Source of the DNA: Hydrogenophaga sp.
Lineage (GTDB): Bacteria; Pseudomonadota; Gammaproteobacteria; Burkholderiales; Burkholderiaceae_C
Length of the DNA stretch: 5,374 nucleotides
NCBI GenBank assembly: GCA_030684755.1
Contig: JAUXXN010000502.1
Span: 1-5,374 of the forward strand
Reading direction: 5' to 3'
Position 1 is the first letter of the stretch, and each line of letters opens with the position of its first letter. The notes below the pieces were generated by a model. That model was not told the origin of the DNA. It did no database searches and saw nothing but the letters and a program-made list of their open reading frames with translations. Of the stretch, positions 1 through 5,374 are shown piece by piece. A program made the position numbers and the translations under genes.

Positions 1-1
1 G

Positions 2-115
2 CGCTTGCGCAGTGAGTTCGGCGTGTACGGCACCGACACGGGCCGCATGTGCGTGGCCGCGCTCAACAGCAAAAACATCGACTATGTTTGCAAGGCCATT
101 GCCGAAGTGGTTTGA
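2..115 (+). CDS. Aromatic/aspartate aminotransferase, C-terminal end (partial)
   Basis: Only the last 37 residues and a TGA stop are present; the gene begins left of the window. The tail starts [20 protein letters not shown] and closely follows the C-terminus of class I PLP-dependent aminotransferases. It is nearer to E. coli TyrB (LREEFGVY..SGRMCVAGLN) than to AspC, which has GRVNVAGM. The arginine of GRM, residue 15 of the fragment, matches the conserved Arg386 that holds the substrate alpha-carboxylate in this family. The expected role is cytosolic reversible transamination of tyrosine, phenylalanine or aspartate with 2-oxoglutarate. A strong terminator begins about 70 nt after the stop. 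The family assignment is firm. The exact substrate (TyrB-like or AspC-like) is not settled from so short a piece, so no gene symbol is given. Confidence 0.85.
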   Translation, partial: RLRSEFGVYGTDTGRMCVAALNSKNIDYVCKAIAEVV

Positions 116-143
116 GCAGGTTTGTCTGGGCCAGACCTGGCTC

Positions 144-170
144 AGTCAAACCGATGGCTGTTTGACTTTT
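144..170 (+). repeat. Inverted repeat after the aminotransferase gene, possible accessory terminator
   Basis: AGTCAAAC (144-151) pairs perfectly with GTTTGACT (160-167) around an 8-nt loop, and a short T run follows (167-170). It lies 28 nt after the aminotransferase stop and just before the stronger terminator at 187-216. The stem is AT-rich and the T run short, so alone it would be a weak terminator. It may help 3'-end formation or protect the mRNA end. A smaller palindrome, GTCTGG/CCAGAC, lies just upstream at 124-136. Confidence 0.4.
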
Positions 171-186
171 CCCGTATTTTTTCCGT

Positions 187-216
187 AAACCCCGCCCCAT
201 GTGCGGGGTTTTTTGT
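187..216 (+). terminator. Rho-independent terminator of the aminotransferase gene
   Basis: AAACCCCGC (187-195) pairs perfectly with GCGGGGTTT (203-211), giving a 9-bp GC-rich stem with a 7-nt loop. A run of six T begins inside the stem and ends at 214. This is the textbook shape of an intrinsic terminator on the plus strand, in the right place after the aminotransferase stop. Read on the minus strand the stem is followed by only three T, so it should act mainly in one direction. Confidence 0.85.
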
Positions 217-237
217 TTCGGCCAAAGAAAAAGCCAT

Positions 238-273
238 GAAAAAAGCCTTACAAGTCATGGGCTTGTAAGGCTT
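238..273 (-). terminator. Rho-independent terminator of tRNA-Val
   Basis: A perfect 12-bp stem, 243-254 with 262-273, encloses a 7-nt loop. On the minus strand it is followed at once by six T (plus-strand A run 239-244). It begins 6 nt after the tRNA CCA end, so it ends the tRNA transcript and would also stop readthrough from dnaQ. It converges with the plus-strand terminator at 187-216. Confidence 0.85.
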
Positions 274-279
274 GAATCT

Positions 280-354
280 TGGTGGGCGGTGCAGGGTTCG
301 AACCTGCGACCCCTGCCGTGTGAAGGCAGTGCTCTACCACTGAGCTAACCGCCC
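280..354 (-). tRNA. tRNA-Val, anticodon CAC
   Basis: The minus strand folds as a complete cloverleaf of 72 nt plus an encoded CCA (280-282). The acceptor stem GGGCGGT/ACCGCCC is perfect. The D arm has GCTC/GAGC stems, the anticodon stem is CTGCC/GGCAG, and the T arm is GCAGG-TTCGAAC-CCTGC. The anticodon loop TTCACAC places CAC at 320-322, which reads the valine codon GUG. E. coli lacks a CAC valine isoacceptor and reads GUG with its UAC tRNA; a dedicated CAC tRNA fits a GC-rich genome that uses GTG often. The gene follows dnaQ on the same strand and has its own -10 box upstream and its own terminator downstream. Confidence 0.97.
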
Positions 355-389
355 AACTGCGGTTTTTTCCAATCTCTCGGAAGCCTCAA

Positions 390-418
390 ATTATAGCCTT
401 GCTTTTGACGGACTTGGC
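390..418 (-). promoter_or_regulatory. Putative promoter of tRNA-Val
   Basis: The minus strand has a perfect TATAAT -10 box at 390-395. At a 17-bp spacing the -35 position (413-418) reads GCCAAG, a poor match to TTGACA. Transcription would start near 383 and give a 5' leader of about 30 nt before the tRNA, which is a normal length for RNase P processing. The weak -35 is the main doubt. The promoter lies in the 107-nt gap between dnaQ and the tRNA, where no other gene is visible. Confidence 0.6.
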
Positions 419-461
419 TGGATCAGAAAAATTTCTGCAAAAAAATGGGCTGGCGGGCTCG

Positions 462-1169
462 TTATGCCGCTTGCAGCTGGCGCCAGACGGTTTTGCCTTT
501 ACAGGCCTTGTCAAGGTCCAGCAACAAGGCTTGATGGACTTGTGCTTCCTGCTCGGTAGCCCAAAGAATGGGCAAATCGATGCGACTCAGGTCGATCAGC
601 TCGACTTCACCAATGGCCGTGTCAGACGACTCTAGGTCCATCAACAAGGCATCCTGGCCGCGTGTCATGTTGATGTAGACATCCGCCAGCAGCTCAGCAT
701 CTAGCAAGGCACCGTGCAGGGTTCTACCCGAGTTGTCCACACCGAGACGGTCGCACAAAGCGTCGAGACCGTTGCGCTTGCCAGGAAACATTTCCTTGGC
801 CATCACCAAGCTATCCGTCACTTCGCCAATGATGGTTTTTAACGGTGGGCGACCCAGCCGGTCCAGTTCCTTGTTCAGAAAACTCATGTCGAACGGTGCG
901 TTGTGAATGATCAGCTCAGCGTCTCGCAGGTATTCCAGCAGCTCGTCAGCAATCTGACCGAACTTGGGCTTGTCCCGCAAAAACTCGTTGCTGATGCCGT
1001 GCACTTTCAGAGCGTCTTCGTGGCTGTTCCGCTCAGGGTTGACATAGAAGTGCAGATTGTTGCCGGTGAGCTTGCGGTTGAGCAGCTCGACACAGCCAAT
1101 TTCAATGATGCGGTCGCCGTTTTCAGCGGACAAGCCGGTGGTTTCGGTGTCAAGAACGATTTGACGCAT
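462..1169 (-). CDS. dnaQ: DNA polymerase III epsilon subunit, 3'-5' proofreading exonuclease
   Basis: The 235-aa product is a DEDDh-family exonuclease, close to the 243 aa of E. coli epsilon. It removes mispaired 3' ends as part of the replicative polymerase core with alpha (DnaE) and theta-like partners. All catalytic residues are visible: ExoI DTETTG with Asp7 and Glu9, ExoII HNAPFD with Asp94, and ExoIII with His152 and Asp157 (LHGALLDAELLADVY). The nuclease domain ends near residue 170. Gln172-Asp-Ala-Leu-Leu-Met sits where E. coli epsilon has its beta-clamp binding motif QTSMAF, and the remaining C-terminal segment with its WR-containing tail corresponds to the alpha-binding region. The ATG follows fdx by 33 nt. 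A weak purine-rich stretch, GAGAAAA (1174-1180), is the only candidate ribosome site. No separate promoter is obvious, so it probably shares the isc transcript. After the TAA stop there is a T run but no convincing hairpin. Confidence 0.96.
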   Translation of the reverse strand: MRQIVLDTETTGLSAENGDRIIEIGCVELLNRKLTGNNLHFYVNPERNSHEDALKVHGISNEFLRDKPKFGQIADELLEYLRDAELIIHNAPFDMSFLNKELDRLGRPPLKTIIGEVTDSLVMAKEMFPGKRNGLDALCDRLGVDNSGRTLHGALLDAELLADVYINMTRGQDALLMDLESSDTAIGEVELIDLSRIDLPILWATEQEAQVHQALLLDLDKACKGKTVWRQLQAA

Positions 1170-1202
1170 GGGCTTTTCTCGTGTGGATCCCCGGAGCGCG
1201 GC

Positions 1203-1541
1203 TCAATGGCCTTCTTTGGCGTGGTTGATGGAGTACTTGGGGATCTCGATCGTCACGTCTTGCTGAGCCAGAATGGCCTGGCAAGACAGGCGGGACTGCG
1301 GCTCCAGGCCCCAGGCGCGGTCGAGCAGGTCTTCTTCGTTTTCATCGAGCTCGTTGAGGCTGGCGAACCCTTCGCGCACGACCACGTGGCAGGTGGTGCA
1401 GGCACACACCATGTCGCAGGCGTGTTCGATGTTGATGTTGTTGTCCAGCAGCGCCTCGCAAATGGAGGTGCCGGCCGGGGCACTGACCTGTGTGCCTTGG
1501 GGGCAGTATTCGGGATGGGGCAGAATTTTGATGATGGGCAT
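1203..1541 (-). CDS. fdx: ISC-type [2Fe-2S] ferredoxin
   Basis: This 112-aa adrenodoxin-type ferredoxin is the same size as E. coli Fdx (111 aa). It is thought to carry electrons to the IscS/IscU assembly complex for sulfur reduction and cluster formation. The cluster ligands are Cys42, Cys48, Cys51 and Cys87, in the spacing C-x5-C-x2-C-x35-C, at the same positions as in E. coli Fdx. The extra conserved Cys46 is also present (HACDMVCACTTCH). Acidic residues at 64-75 (ELDENEEDLLD) match the partner-binding face of this family. It starts 32 nt after the hscA stop, with AGGA (1548-1551) upstream of the ATG, and is followed by dnaQ. It is a standard member of the isc operon. The shorter minus-strand frame overlapping it at 1253-1483 is an out-of-frame shadow. 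Confidence 0.97.
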   Translation of the reverse strand: MPIIKILPHPEYCPQGTQVSAPAGTSICEALLDNNINIEHACDMVCACTTCHVVVREGFASLNELDENEEDLLDRAWGLEPQSRLSCQAILAQQDVTIEIPKYSINHAKEGH

Positions 1542-1573
1542 TGGGTTTCCTGGGCGTCCTTGAGAGGCGCGGT

Positions 1574-3454
1574 TCAGACTTCTTCGAGTTTTTTGCCCGC
1601 TAGGGCTTGCTGGATACCCCGGTTCATGCGCAGGGCGGCAAAGGCTTCGGTGCCCTTGGCCAGCGCATCGGTGGCAGCCTCAATGACGGTGGCCTCGGTG
1701 CTGGCCAGGCTCTTGGCCAGCTGGTCCATCAGTGCATCAATGCCCAGGCGCTCCGTGGGTTCGAGCAGGTCGGCATCGGCAGCCAATGCGCTGCGGGTGG
1801 CCACGATCATGCGATCCGCGTCCACACGGGCTTCCACCAGGGCGCGGGCGGCAATGTCTTGCTGGGCGGTGGCAAAGCTGTCTTGCAGCATGGCAGCAAT
1901 CTGTTCGTCGGAGAGGCCATAGGCGGGTTTCACATCGATCTGCGCCTCCACCCCACTGCCCTGCTCTTTGGCAGCCACCGACAGCAAACCATCGGCATCC
2001 ACCGTGAAGCTGACCCGGATGCGCGCAGCACCAGCCGCCATGGGGGGAATGCCGCGCAACACAAATCGGGCCAAGCTGCGGCAGTCGGCCACCAGGTCTC
2101 GTTCGCCCTGCACCACATGCAGCGCCAGTGCGGTCTGACCGTCCTGGTAGGTGGTGAAGTCTTGCGCCAGCGCGGTGGGAATGGGGCTGTTGCGCGGCAC
2201 GATGCGCTCAACCAGGCCACCCATGGTTTCAATGCCCAGCGAAAGCGGAATCACGTCGAGCAGCAGCAGGTCGCCATCGCGGCTGTTGCCGGCCAGCGCA
2301 TTGGCCTGGATGGCAGCGCCCAGAGCCACCACCTCGTCGGGGTTGAGGTTGGTCAGGGGCTCCTGACCAAAAAATTCACCCACGGTGCGGCGAATGACGG
2401 GCATGCGTGTGGAGCCGCCCACCATGACAACACCTTTGACGTCGTCTTTGGTGATGCTGGCATCGCGCAGCACCTTGCGCACCGCCGCCATGGTGCGCGT
2501 GGTGAGCGCTGCGGTGCAGTCTTCCAACTGGGCGGGGGTGAGCAGTTGGCGCAGTGCCTGCCCTGCCACGTGTGCCGTGAAAAGCACCTCGCCACCGGCC
2601 TCGACAGCCGACAGCGCTTCTTTGCAGCGGCGGGCTTCTGCGTGCACGGCGGCGCGTTCTGACGCATTCAGCGGGGCGGTTACGCCCTGCTGAGCCAGCA
2701 CCCAGGCGGCCAGGGACTGGTCGTAGTCGTCGCCGCCCAAGGCAGAGTCACCGCCGGTGGCCATGACTTCAAACACGCCACGGGTGAGCCTCAGAACCGA
2801 GATGTCGAAAGTGCCGCCACCCAGGTCGTAAATGGCGTAAACGCCTTCGGATGCGTTGTCCAGCCCGTAGGCGATGGCCGCGGCTGTGGGTTCGTTGATC
2901 AGGCGCAGCACGTTGATACCCGCCAGCTGGGCCGCGTCTTTGGTGGCCTGGCGCTGGGCGTCGTCAAAATAGGCGGGCACAGTGATCACCGCGCCAAACA
3001 GTTCGTCGTCAAAACTGTCTTCAGCGCGAAAACGCAGTGTGGCCAGAATTTCCGCGCTCACTTCCATGGGCGTTTTGCGGCCCGCCACGGTGTCCACCAC
3101 GGCCATGCCCTGGTCATCGACCACGGTGTAGGGCAGCTTGTCAGCATCGACCACTTGCGCACGGTTGCGGCCCATCAGCCGCTTGACCGAACTCACGGTG
3201 TTGGCAGGGTCGGTGACCTGGGCGGCCAGTGCGTCATAGCCGATCTGGCGCCCAGAGCCGCCTTGCGCTGCGTCCAGGTAGCGCACCACGCTGGGCAGAA
3301 TGACCCGGCCTTCGGTGTCTGGAAGGCATTCGGACACGCCGTGGCGCACGGCGGCCACCAGCGAATGGGTCGTCCCCAGGTCGATACCCACCGCCACACG
3401 GCGCTGGTGCGGGTCGAGGGACTGGCCGGGTTCGGAAATCTGCAGAAGCGCCAT
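1574..3454 (-). CDS. hscA: Fe-S assembly Hsp70 chaperone HscA
   Basis: The 626-aa product is the specialised Hsp70 that uses ATP to drive cluster release from IscU, stimulated by HscB. The N-terminus [19 protein letters not shown] matches E. coli HscA almost residue for residue and fixes the start. A longer reading frame extends 42 codons upstream into hscB and is rejected for that reason. The ATPase domain shows the phosphate-binding GIDLGTTHS (23-31), NEPTAAA (188-193 region), the second phosphate motif [10 protein letters not shown] (210-219) and the adenosine motif VGGSTRMP (345-352). The interdomain linker [15 protein letters not shown] lies near 396-410, followed by the beta-sandwich substrate domain and a helical lid to the end (LEEV). 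E. coli HscA is 616 aa, so the length is normal. Only a weak AAGAA precedes the ATG. The gene sits 70 nt after hscB and 32 nt before fdx. Confidence 0.97.
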   Translation of the reverse strand: MALLQISEPGQSLDPHQRRVAVGIDLGTTHSLVAAVRHGVSECLPDTEGRVILPSVVRYLDAAQGGSGRQIGYDALAAQVTDPANTVSSVKRLMGRNRAQVVDADKLPYTVVDDQGMAVVDTVAGRKTPMEVSAEILATLRFRAEDSFDDELFGAVITVPAYFDDAQRQATKDAAQLAGINVLRLINEPTAAAIAYGLDNASEGVYAIYDLGGGTFDISVLRLTRGVFEVMATGGDSALGGDDYDQSLAAWVLAQQGVTAPLNASERAAVHAEARRCKEALSAVEAGGEVLFTAHVAGQALRQLLTPAQLEDCTAALTTRTMAAVRKVLRDASITKDDVKGVVMVGGSTRMPVIRRTVGEFFGQEPLTNLNPDEVVALGAAIQANALAGNSRDGDLLLLDVIPLSLGIETMGGLVERIVPRNSPIPTALAQDFTTYQDGQTALALHVVQGERDLVADCRSLARFVLRGIPPMAAGAARIRVSFTVDADGLLSVAAKEQGSGVEAQIDVKPAYGLSDEQIAAMLQDSFATAQQDIAARALVEARVDADRMIVATRSALAADADLLEPTERLGIDALMDQLAKSLASTEATVIEAATDALAKGTEAFAALRMNRGIQQALAGKKLEEV

Positions 3455-3478
3455 GGGATCGTGTTCTTGTCGTGACTG

Positions 3479-3514
3479 AAAAACGGGAGCGGGGTTGCTG
3501 GGAAACCGCCCGCT
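3479..3514 (-). other. Terminator-like hairpin in the hscB-hscA gap
   Basis: In the 70-nt gap between hscB and hscA, AGCGG (3488-3492) pairs with CCGCT (3510-3514) and GGTT (3493-3496) pairs with AACC (3504-3507). This leaves a 2-nt bulge and a 7-nt loop. On the minus strand the sequence then reads CCCG and five T (plus A run 3479-3483). The 4-nt separation and the bulge make it a poor intrinsic terminator. It might be a pause or mRNA-processing site, or chance. Confidence 0.3.
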
Positions 3515-3524
3515 GAAACTGGCC

Positions 3525-4043
3525 TTATTGTCCCAGTTGATCGAGGCGGTTCTCGACGTCGCGCGCAAAGCGCTCAACAACCATCAGGGCTCTGACCTGC
3601 CGGGCGAGCTCGGGGAAGTTGCGCGCCTCGTCGGCGGTGCGTTGCAACCCGGCCAGCATGTCGCGGCGGGTCTGGGCCACGTCGTCGGCCATGCGCTCCA
3701 GCTCTTCCATGTTGCGGGCTTCTTCCAGGTCTTCGCGCCATTGCATTTGCTGCATCAAAAACGCAGCGGGCATGGCCGTGTTGTTTTCAGCCTGGATGGG
3801 CGCGCCGTTCAATTCACACAGATACGCGGCCCGCTTGAGCGGATCTTTGAGCCGTTGGTACGCTTCGTTGATGCGCACCGACCACTGCATGGCCTGGCGC
3901 TGGGCCAGGGCATCGGCGGTGGTGAACCTGTCGGGGTGGGCTTCGCGCTGCAGGTCTTTCCAGCGCTCGTCCAGCGCTGCACGGTCCAGCTCGAACTGCG
4001 CCGGCACGGCAAAAATGTCGAAGTCGTTGGAAAGCAGGTTCAT
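3525..4043 (-). CDS. hscB: Fe-S assembly J-domain co-chaperone HscB
   Basis: The 172-aa product is a type III J-protein, almost the same length as E. coli HscB (171 aa). It binds IscU, delivers it to HscA and stimulates the ATPase of HscA. The J domain occupies about residues 6-75 and contains the obligatory HPD triad at 36-38 ([10 protein letters not shown]). The C-terminal three-helix domain includes [16 protein letters not shown] (95-110), which corresponds to the IscU-binding helix of E. coli HscB. I chose the ATG at 4043 because [17 protein letters not shown] aligns with the family's start. A TTG 19 codons upstream would add a Pro/Arg-rich leader unlike any HscB I know. No Shine-Dalgarno sequence is visible before this ATG, and the gene is 108 nt from iscA with a terminator-like hairpin between them. 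Its expression may therefore be lower than that of iscSUA. Confidence 0.95.
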   Translation of the reverse strand: MNLLSNDFDIFAVPAQFELDRAALDERWKDLQREAHPDRFTTADALAQRQAMQWSVRINEAYQRLKDPLKRAAYLCELNGAPIQAENNTAMPAAFLMQQMQWREDLEEARNMEELERMADDVAQTRRDMLAGLQRTADEARNFPELARQVRALMVVERFARDVENRLDQLGQ

Positions 4044-4092
4044 AGCGTCAGGGGATGCTGCACCACGCCGCTGAGGCCGCAGCACGGGGCAG

Positions 4093-4131
4093 AAAAGCAA
4101 AAGCCGCCGGCGCAGACTGCGCAGGCGGCTT
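4093..4131 (-). terminator. Strong terminator-like hairpin between iscA and hscB
   Basis: An 8-bp outer stem, AAGCCGCC (4101-4108) with GGCGGCTT (4124-4131), and a 5-bp inner stem (4110-4114 with 4118-4122) are separated by one mismatch (4109/4123). They close on a 3-nt loop. Read on the minus strand, the stem runs straight into TTTTGCTTTT (plus 4093-4102). GC-rich stem plus U-rich tract is intrinsic-terminator architecture, lying 20 nt after the iscA stop and 50 nt before hscB. Because hscB, hscA and fdx clearly belong with iscSUA, partial termination or a 3'-stabilising structure is more likely than a full stop. The GC interruption in the T tract also argues for partial activity. Confidence 0.65.
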
Positions 4132-4151
4132 GGGGTGCAGCGCCGGGCAGG

Positions 4152-4475
4152 TCAAATCCGGAAGCTTTCGCCGCAACCACAACGGTCACGCTCGTTGGGG
4201 TTGTTGAACCGGAAGCCTTCGTTCAAACCTTCGCGCACAAAGTCCAGCTGGGTGCCGTCTATGTAAGCCAGGCTTTTCGGATCGACCAACACCTTAACGC
4301 CGTTGTCTTCAAACACCACATCCTCAGGCGCAATTTCGTCGGCGTATTCCAGTTTGTAGGCCAGGCCTGAACAACCGGTAGTTTTGACACCCAGACGTAC
4401 ACCTACACCCTTTCCACGCTTGGTGATGTAGCGGGTGACGTGCCGTGCAGCAGCTTCAGAAATCGAAATGGACAT
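4152..4475 (-). CDS. iscA: A-type iron-sulfur carrier protein IscA
   Basis: The 107-aa product has exactly the length of E. coli IscA and aligns along its whole length. It binds iron or an Fe-S cluster and passes clusters, especially [4Fe-4S], to target apoproteins. The three conserved cysteine ligands are in place: Cys35 (KTTGCSG) and the C-terminal pair Cys99 and Cys101 (CGCGESF). The run [16 protein letters not shown] (73-88) is a family signature and favours IscA over the paralogues ErpA and SufA. The gap to iscU is 107 nt and holds no gene, only a short hairpin (GGGGC 4543-4547 with GCCCC 4554-4558) without a following T tract. A candidate Shine-Dalgarno AAGG lies a little upstream of the ATG. 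It is the third gene of the isc operon as read here. Confidence 0.97.
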   Translation of the reverse strand: MSISISEAAARHVTRYITKRGKGVGVRLGVKTTGCSGLAYKLEYADEIAPEDVVFEDNGVKVLVDPKSLAYIDGTQLDFVREGLNEGFRFNNPNERDRCGCGESFRI

Positions 4476-4582
4476 GTGGGTTGCGCCTTGGGAGGGCGTT
4501 CAGCGTTAAGCAAGACATGGATTCAGGCGCCAGGCCGACAGGGGGGCACAAGCGCCCCGCCGCAGTAGAAAAGAGCCCAACC

Positions 4583-4969
4583 TCAGACGAGGTGTTTCTT
4601 GCGGTAATCGTCCACAGCGGCCTTGATGGCGTCTTCGGCCAGGATGGAGCAGTGAATTTTCACGGGTGGCAAGGCCAGTTCTTCGGCGATTTCGCTGTTT
4701 TTCAGCGCAGCGGCCTGGTCCAGCGTCTTGCCCTTGACCCACTCGGTCACCAGCGAAGACGAGGCAATGGCCGAACCGCAACCGTATGTTTTGAAACGTG
4801 CGTCTTCGATGACACCCGTGGTTGGGTTCACCTTGATCTGCAGTTTCATCACATCGCCACAGGCAGGCGCGCCGACCATGCCGGTACCCACCGTGTCGTC
4901 GCCTTTATCGAACGAGCCGACGTTGCGGGGGTTTTCGTAGTGATCAACAACTTTTTCTGAATAAGCCAT
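4583..4969 (-). CDS. iscU: Iron-sulfur cluster scaffold IscU
   Basis: The 128-aa product is the scaffold on which IscS-derived sulfur and iron are assembled into a [2Fe-2S] cluster. The three cluster cysteines are Cys37 (APACGDV), Cys64 (TYGCGSA) and Cys107 (KIHCSIL). Asp39, which tunes cluster lability, and His106 are also present. The HscA recognition motif LPPVK is at 100-104. A one-residue insertion near residue 50 (NPTTG) shifts the second and third cysteines by one relative to E. coli; it falls in a variable loop and should be harmless. The gene begins 12 nt after the iscS stop and has the best ribosome-binding site in the window, so the two are probably translated together. It ends 107 nt before iscA. 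Confidence 0.98.
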   Translation of the reverse strand: MAYSEKVVDHYENPRNVGSFDKGDDTVGTGMVGAPACGDVMKLQIKVNPTTGVIEDARFKTYGCGSAIASSSLVTEWVKGKTLDQAAALKNSEIAEELALPPVKIHCSILAEDAIKAAVDDYRKKHLV

Positions 4970-4976
4970 GGTGTTT

Positions 4977-4982
4977 CTCCTT
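4977..4982 (-). promoter_or_regulatory. Ribosome-binding site of iscU
   Basis: AAGGAG on the minus strand lies 7 nt before the iscU ATG, and its first A is the last base of the iscS TGA stop. This near-perfect Shine-Dalgarno sequence decides the iscU start. Its overlap with the iscS stop suggests translational coupling, which would keep scaffold and desulfurase in step. By contrast, hscB has no visible Shine-Dalgarno and hscA only a weak one. Confidence 0.85.
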
Positions 4983-5374
4983 CAATGTGCCGCCCACTGG
5001 ATGGTGGACAGGTCAACGCCGTCTTTGAACATTTCCCACAGAGGGGACAACTCGCGAAGCTTGGCCACGTTTTCCTTGATGGTGCTAATCGCGTAGTCAA
5101 TTTCTTCTTCGGTCGTCCAGCGACCGATCGTCATGCGCAGGCTGCTGTGGGCCAGTTCGTCGCTGCGGCCCAAGGCGCGCAGCACATAACTGGGTTCCAG
5201 GCTGGCCGACGTACATGCCGAACCGCTGGACACCGCCAAGCCTTTGATGCCCATGATCAGCGACTCGCCTTCGACGTAGTTGAAGCTCATGTTCAGGTTG
5301 TGCGGCACGCGCTGGGTCTCGTGGCCGTTGATGAACACCTCTTCGATGTCCTTCAGGCCTGCCACCATGCGGTC
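4982..5374 (-). CDS. iscS: Cysteine desulfurase IscS, C-terminal part (partial)
   Basis: The reading frame is open to the right edge of the window, and the last 130 residues of a protein of about 404 aa are seen. IscS is a PLP enzyme that removes sulfur from cysteine as a persulfide and hands it to IscU and other acceptors. The active-site loop [20 protein letters not shown] is present, with the catalytic cysteine (E. coli Cys328) encoded at 5213-5215. The N-terminal part with the PLP lysine lies outside the window. The C-terminus [22 protein letters not shown] matches the E. coli tail that contacts IscU. An internal ATG at 5368 is not the start: sequence upstream of it is in frame and homology requires it. 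iscU follows after 12 nt. Confidence 0.97.
   Translation of the reverse strand, partial: DRMVAGLKDIEEVFINGHETQRVPHNLNMSFNYVEGESLIMGIKGLAVSSGSACTSASLEPSYVLRALGRSDELAHSSLRMTIGRWTTEEEIDYAISTIKENVAKLRELSPLWEMFKDGVDLSTIQWAAH

Noticed and set aside
405..433. Plus-strand TTGACG with a possible -10 box 17 nt downstream, antisense to the end of dnaQ
   Set aside because: The -10 position reads AAAATT, only three of six consensus bases, and no plus-strand gene follows.
424..461. Possible intrinsic terminator just after the dnaQ stop
   Set aside because: There is a run of seven T on the minus strand (439-445), but the sequence before it forms no good stem, and the small CAGAAA/TTTCTG palindrome lies after the T run, not before it.
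903..1922. Plus-strand open frame of 339 codons opposite dnaQ and fdx
   Set aside because: It lies antisense to two genes with complete catalytic and ligand motifs and crosses the gaps between genes. Its translation is low-complexity Ala/Ser/Arg-rich in its second half and resembles no family. GC-rich genes commonly leave such long antisense frames.
1607..2662. Plus-strand open frame of 351 codons opposite hscA
   Set aside because: It is fully antisense to hscA, rich in Gly, His and Gln, and has no recognisable domain. It is a shadow of hscA codon usage.
3455..3580. Upstream extension of hscA by 42 codons, overlapping hscB
   Set aside because: The ATG at 3454 gives the conserved HscA N-terminus. 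The extension would overlap the end of hscB by 56 nt and has no family similarity.
4044..4100. Upstream TTG start for hscB adding 19 residues
   Set aside because: The added segment is Pro/Arg-rich and unlike the HscB family, and the TTG would lie right inside the T tract of the hairpin. The ATG at 4043 gives the expected length.
3495..4370. Plus-strand open frame of 291 codons opposite hscB and iscA
   Set aside because: It spans two well-supported minus-strand genes and their gap, with no motif and no plausible start signal.
4543..4558. Hairpin in the iscU-iscA gap as a terminator
   Set aside because: It has only five base pairs and no T tract follows on the minus strand.

Overview
The window reads as ordinary chromosome of a betaproteobacterium, most likely Burkholderiales and perhaps Comamonadaceae. 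This is an inference from GC-rich coding, a tRNA-Val with anticodon CAC, and the protein sequences, which resemble Escherichia coli IscS, IscU, IscA, HscB, HscA, Fdx and DnaQ closely but are clearly not enteric. No phage, transposon, CRISPR array or other accessory element is visible.

Layout: the left edge holds the last 37 codons of a plus-strand aromatic/aspartate aminotransferase (2-115), followed by inverted repeats ending in a strong intrinsic terminator (187-216). Everything else lies on the minus strand. Read in the direction of transcription from the right edge, the genes are iscS (cut by the window edge), iscU, iscA, hscB, hscA, fdx, dnaQ and tRNA-Val(CAC). The tRNA has its own -10 box and its own terminator, and that terminator converges with the aminotransferase terminator.

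The isc genes encode the housekeeping iron-sulfur cluster factory. IscS takes sulfur from cysteine, IscU is the scaffold, IscA is an A-type carrier, and HscB and HscA form the J-protein/Hsp70 pair that releases the cluster from IscU through its LPPVK motif. Fdx supplies electrons. All catalytic and ligand residues that can be checked are intact. dnaQ, the proofreading subunit of DNA polymerase III, follows fdx after only 33 nt, so it probably shares the transcript. No iscX lies between them.

The least ordinary feature is structural. A strong hairpin followed by a U-rich tract lies between iscA and hscB, and a weaker one lies between hscB and hscA. These could make iscSUA more abundant than the hscBA-fdx-dnaQ part. 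I found no undescribed system here.
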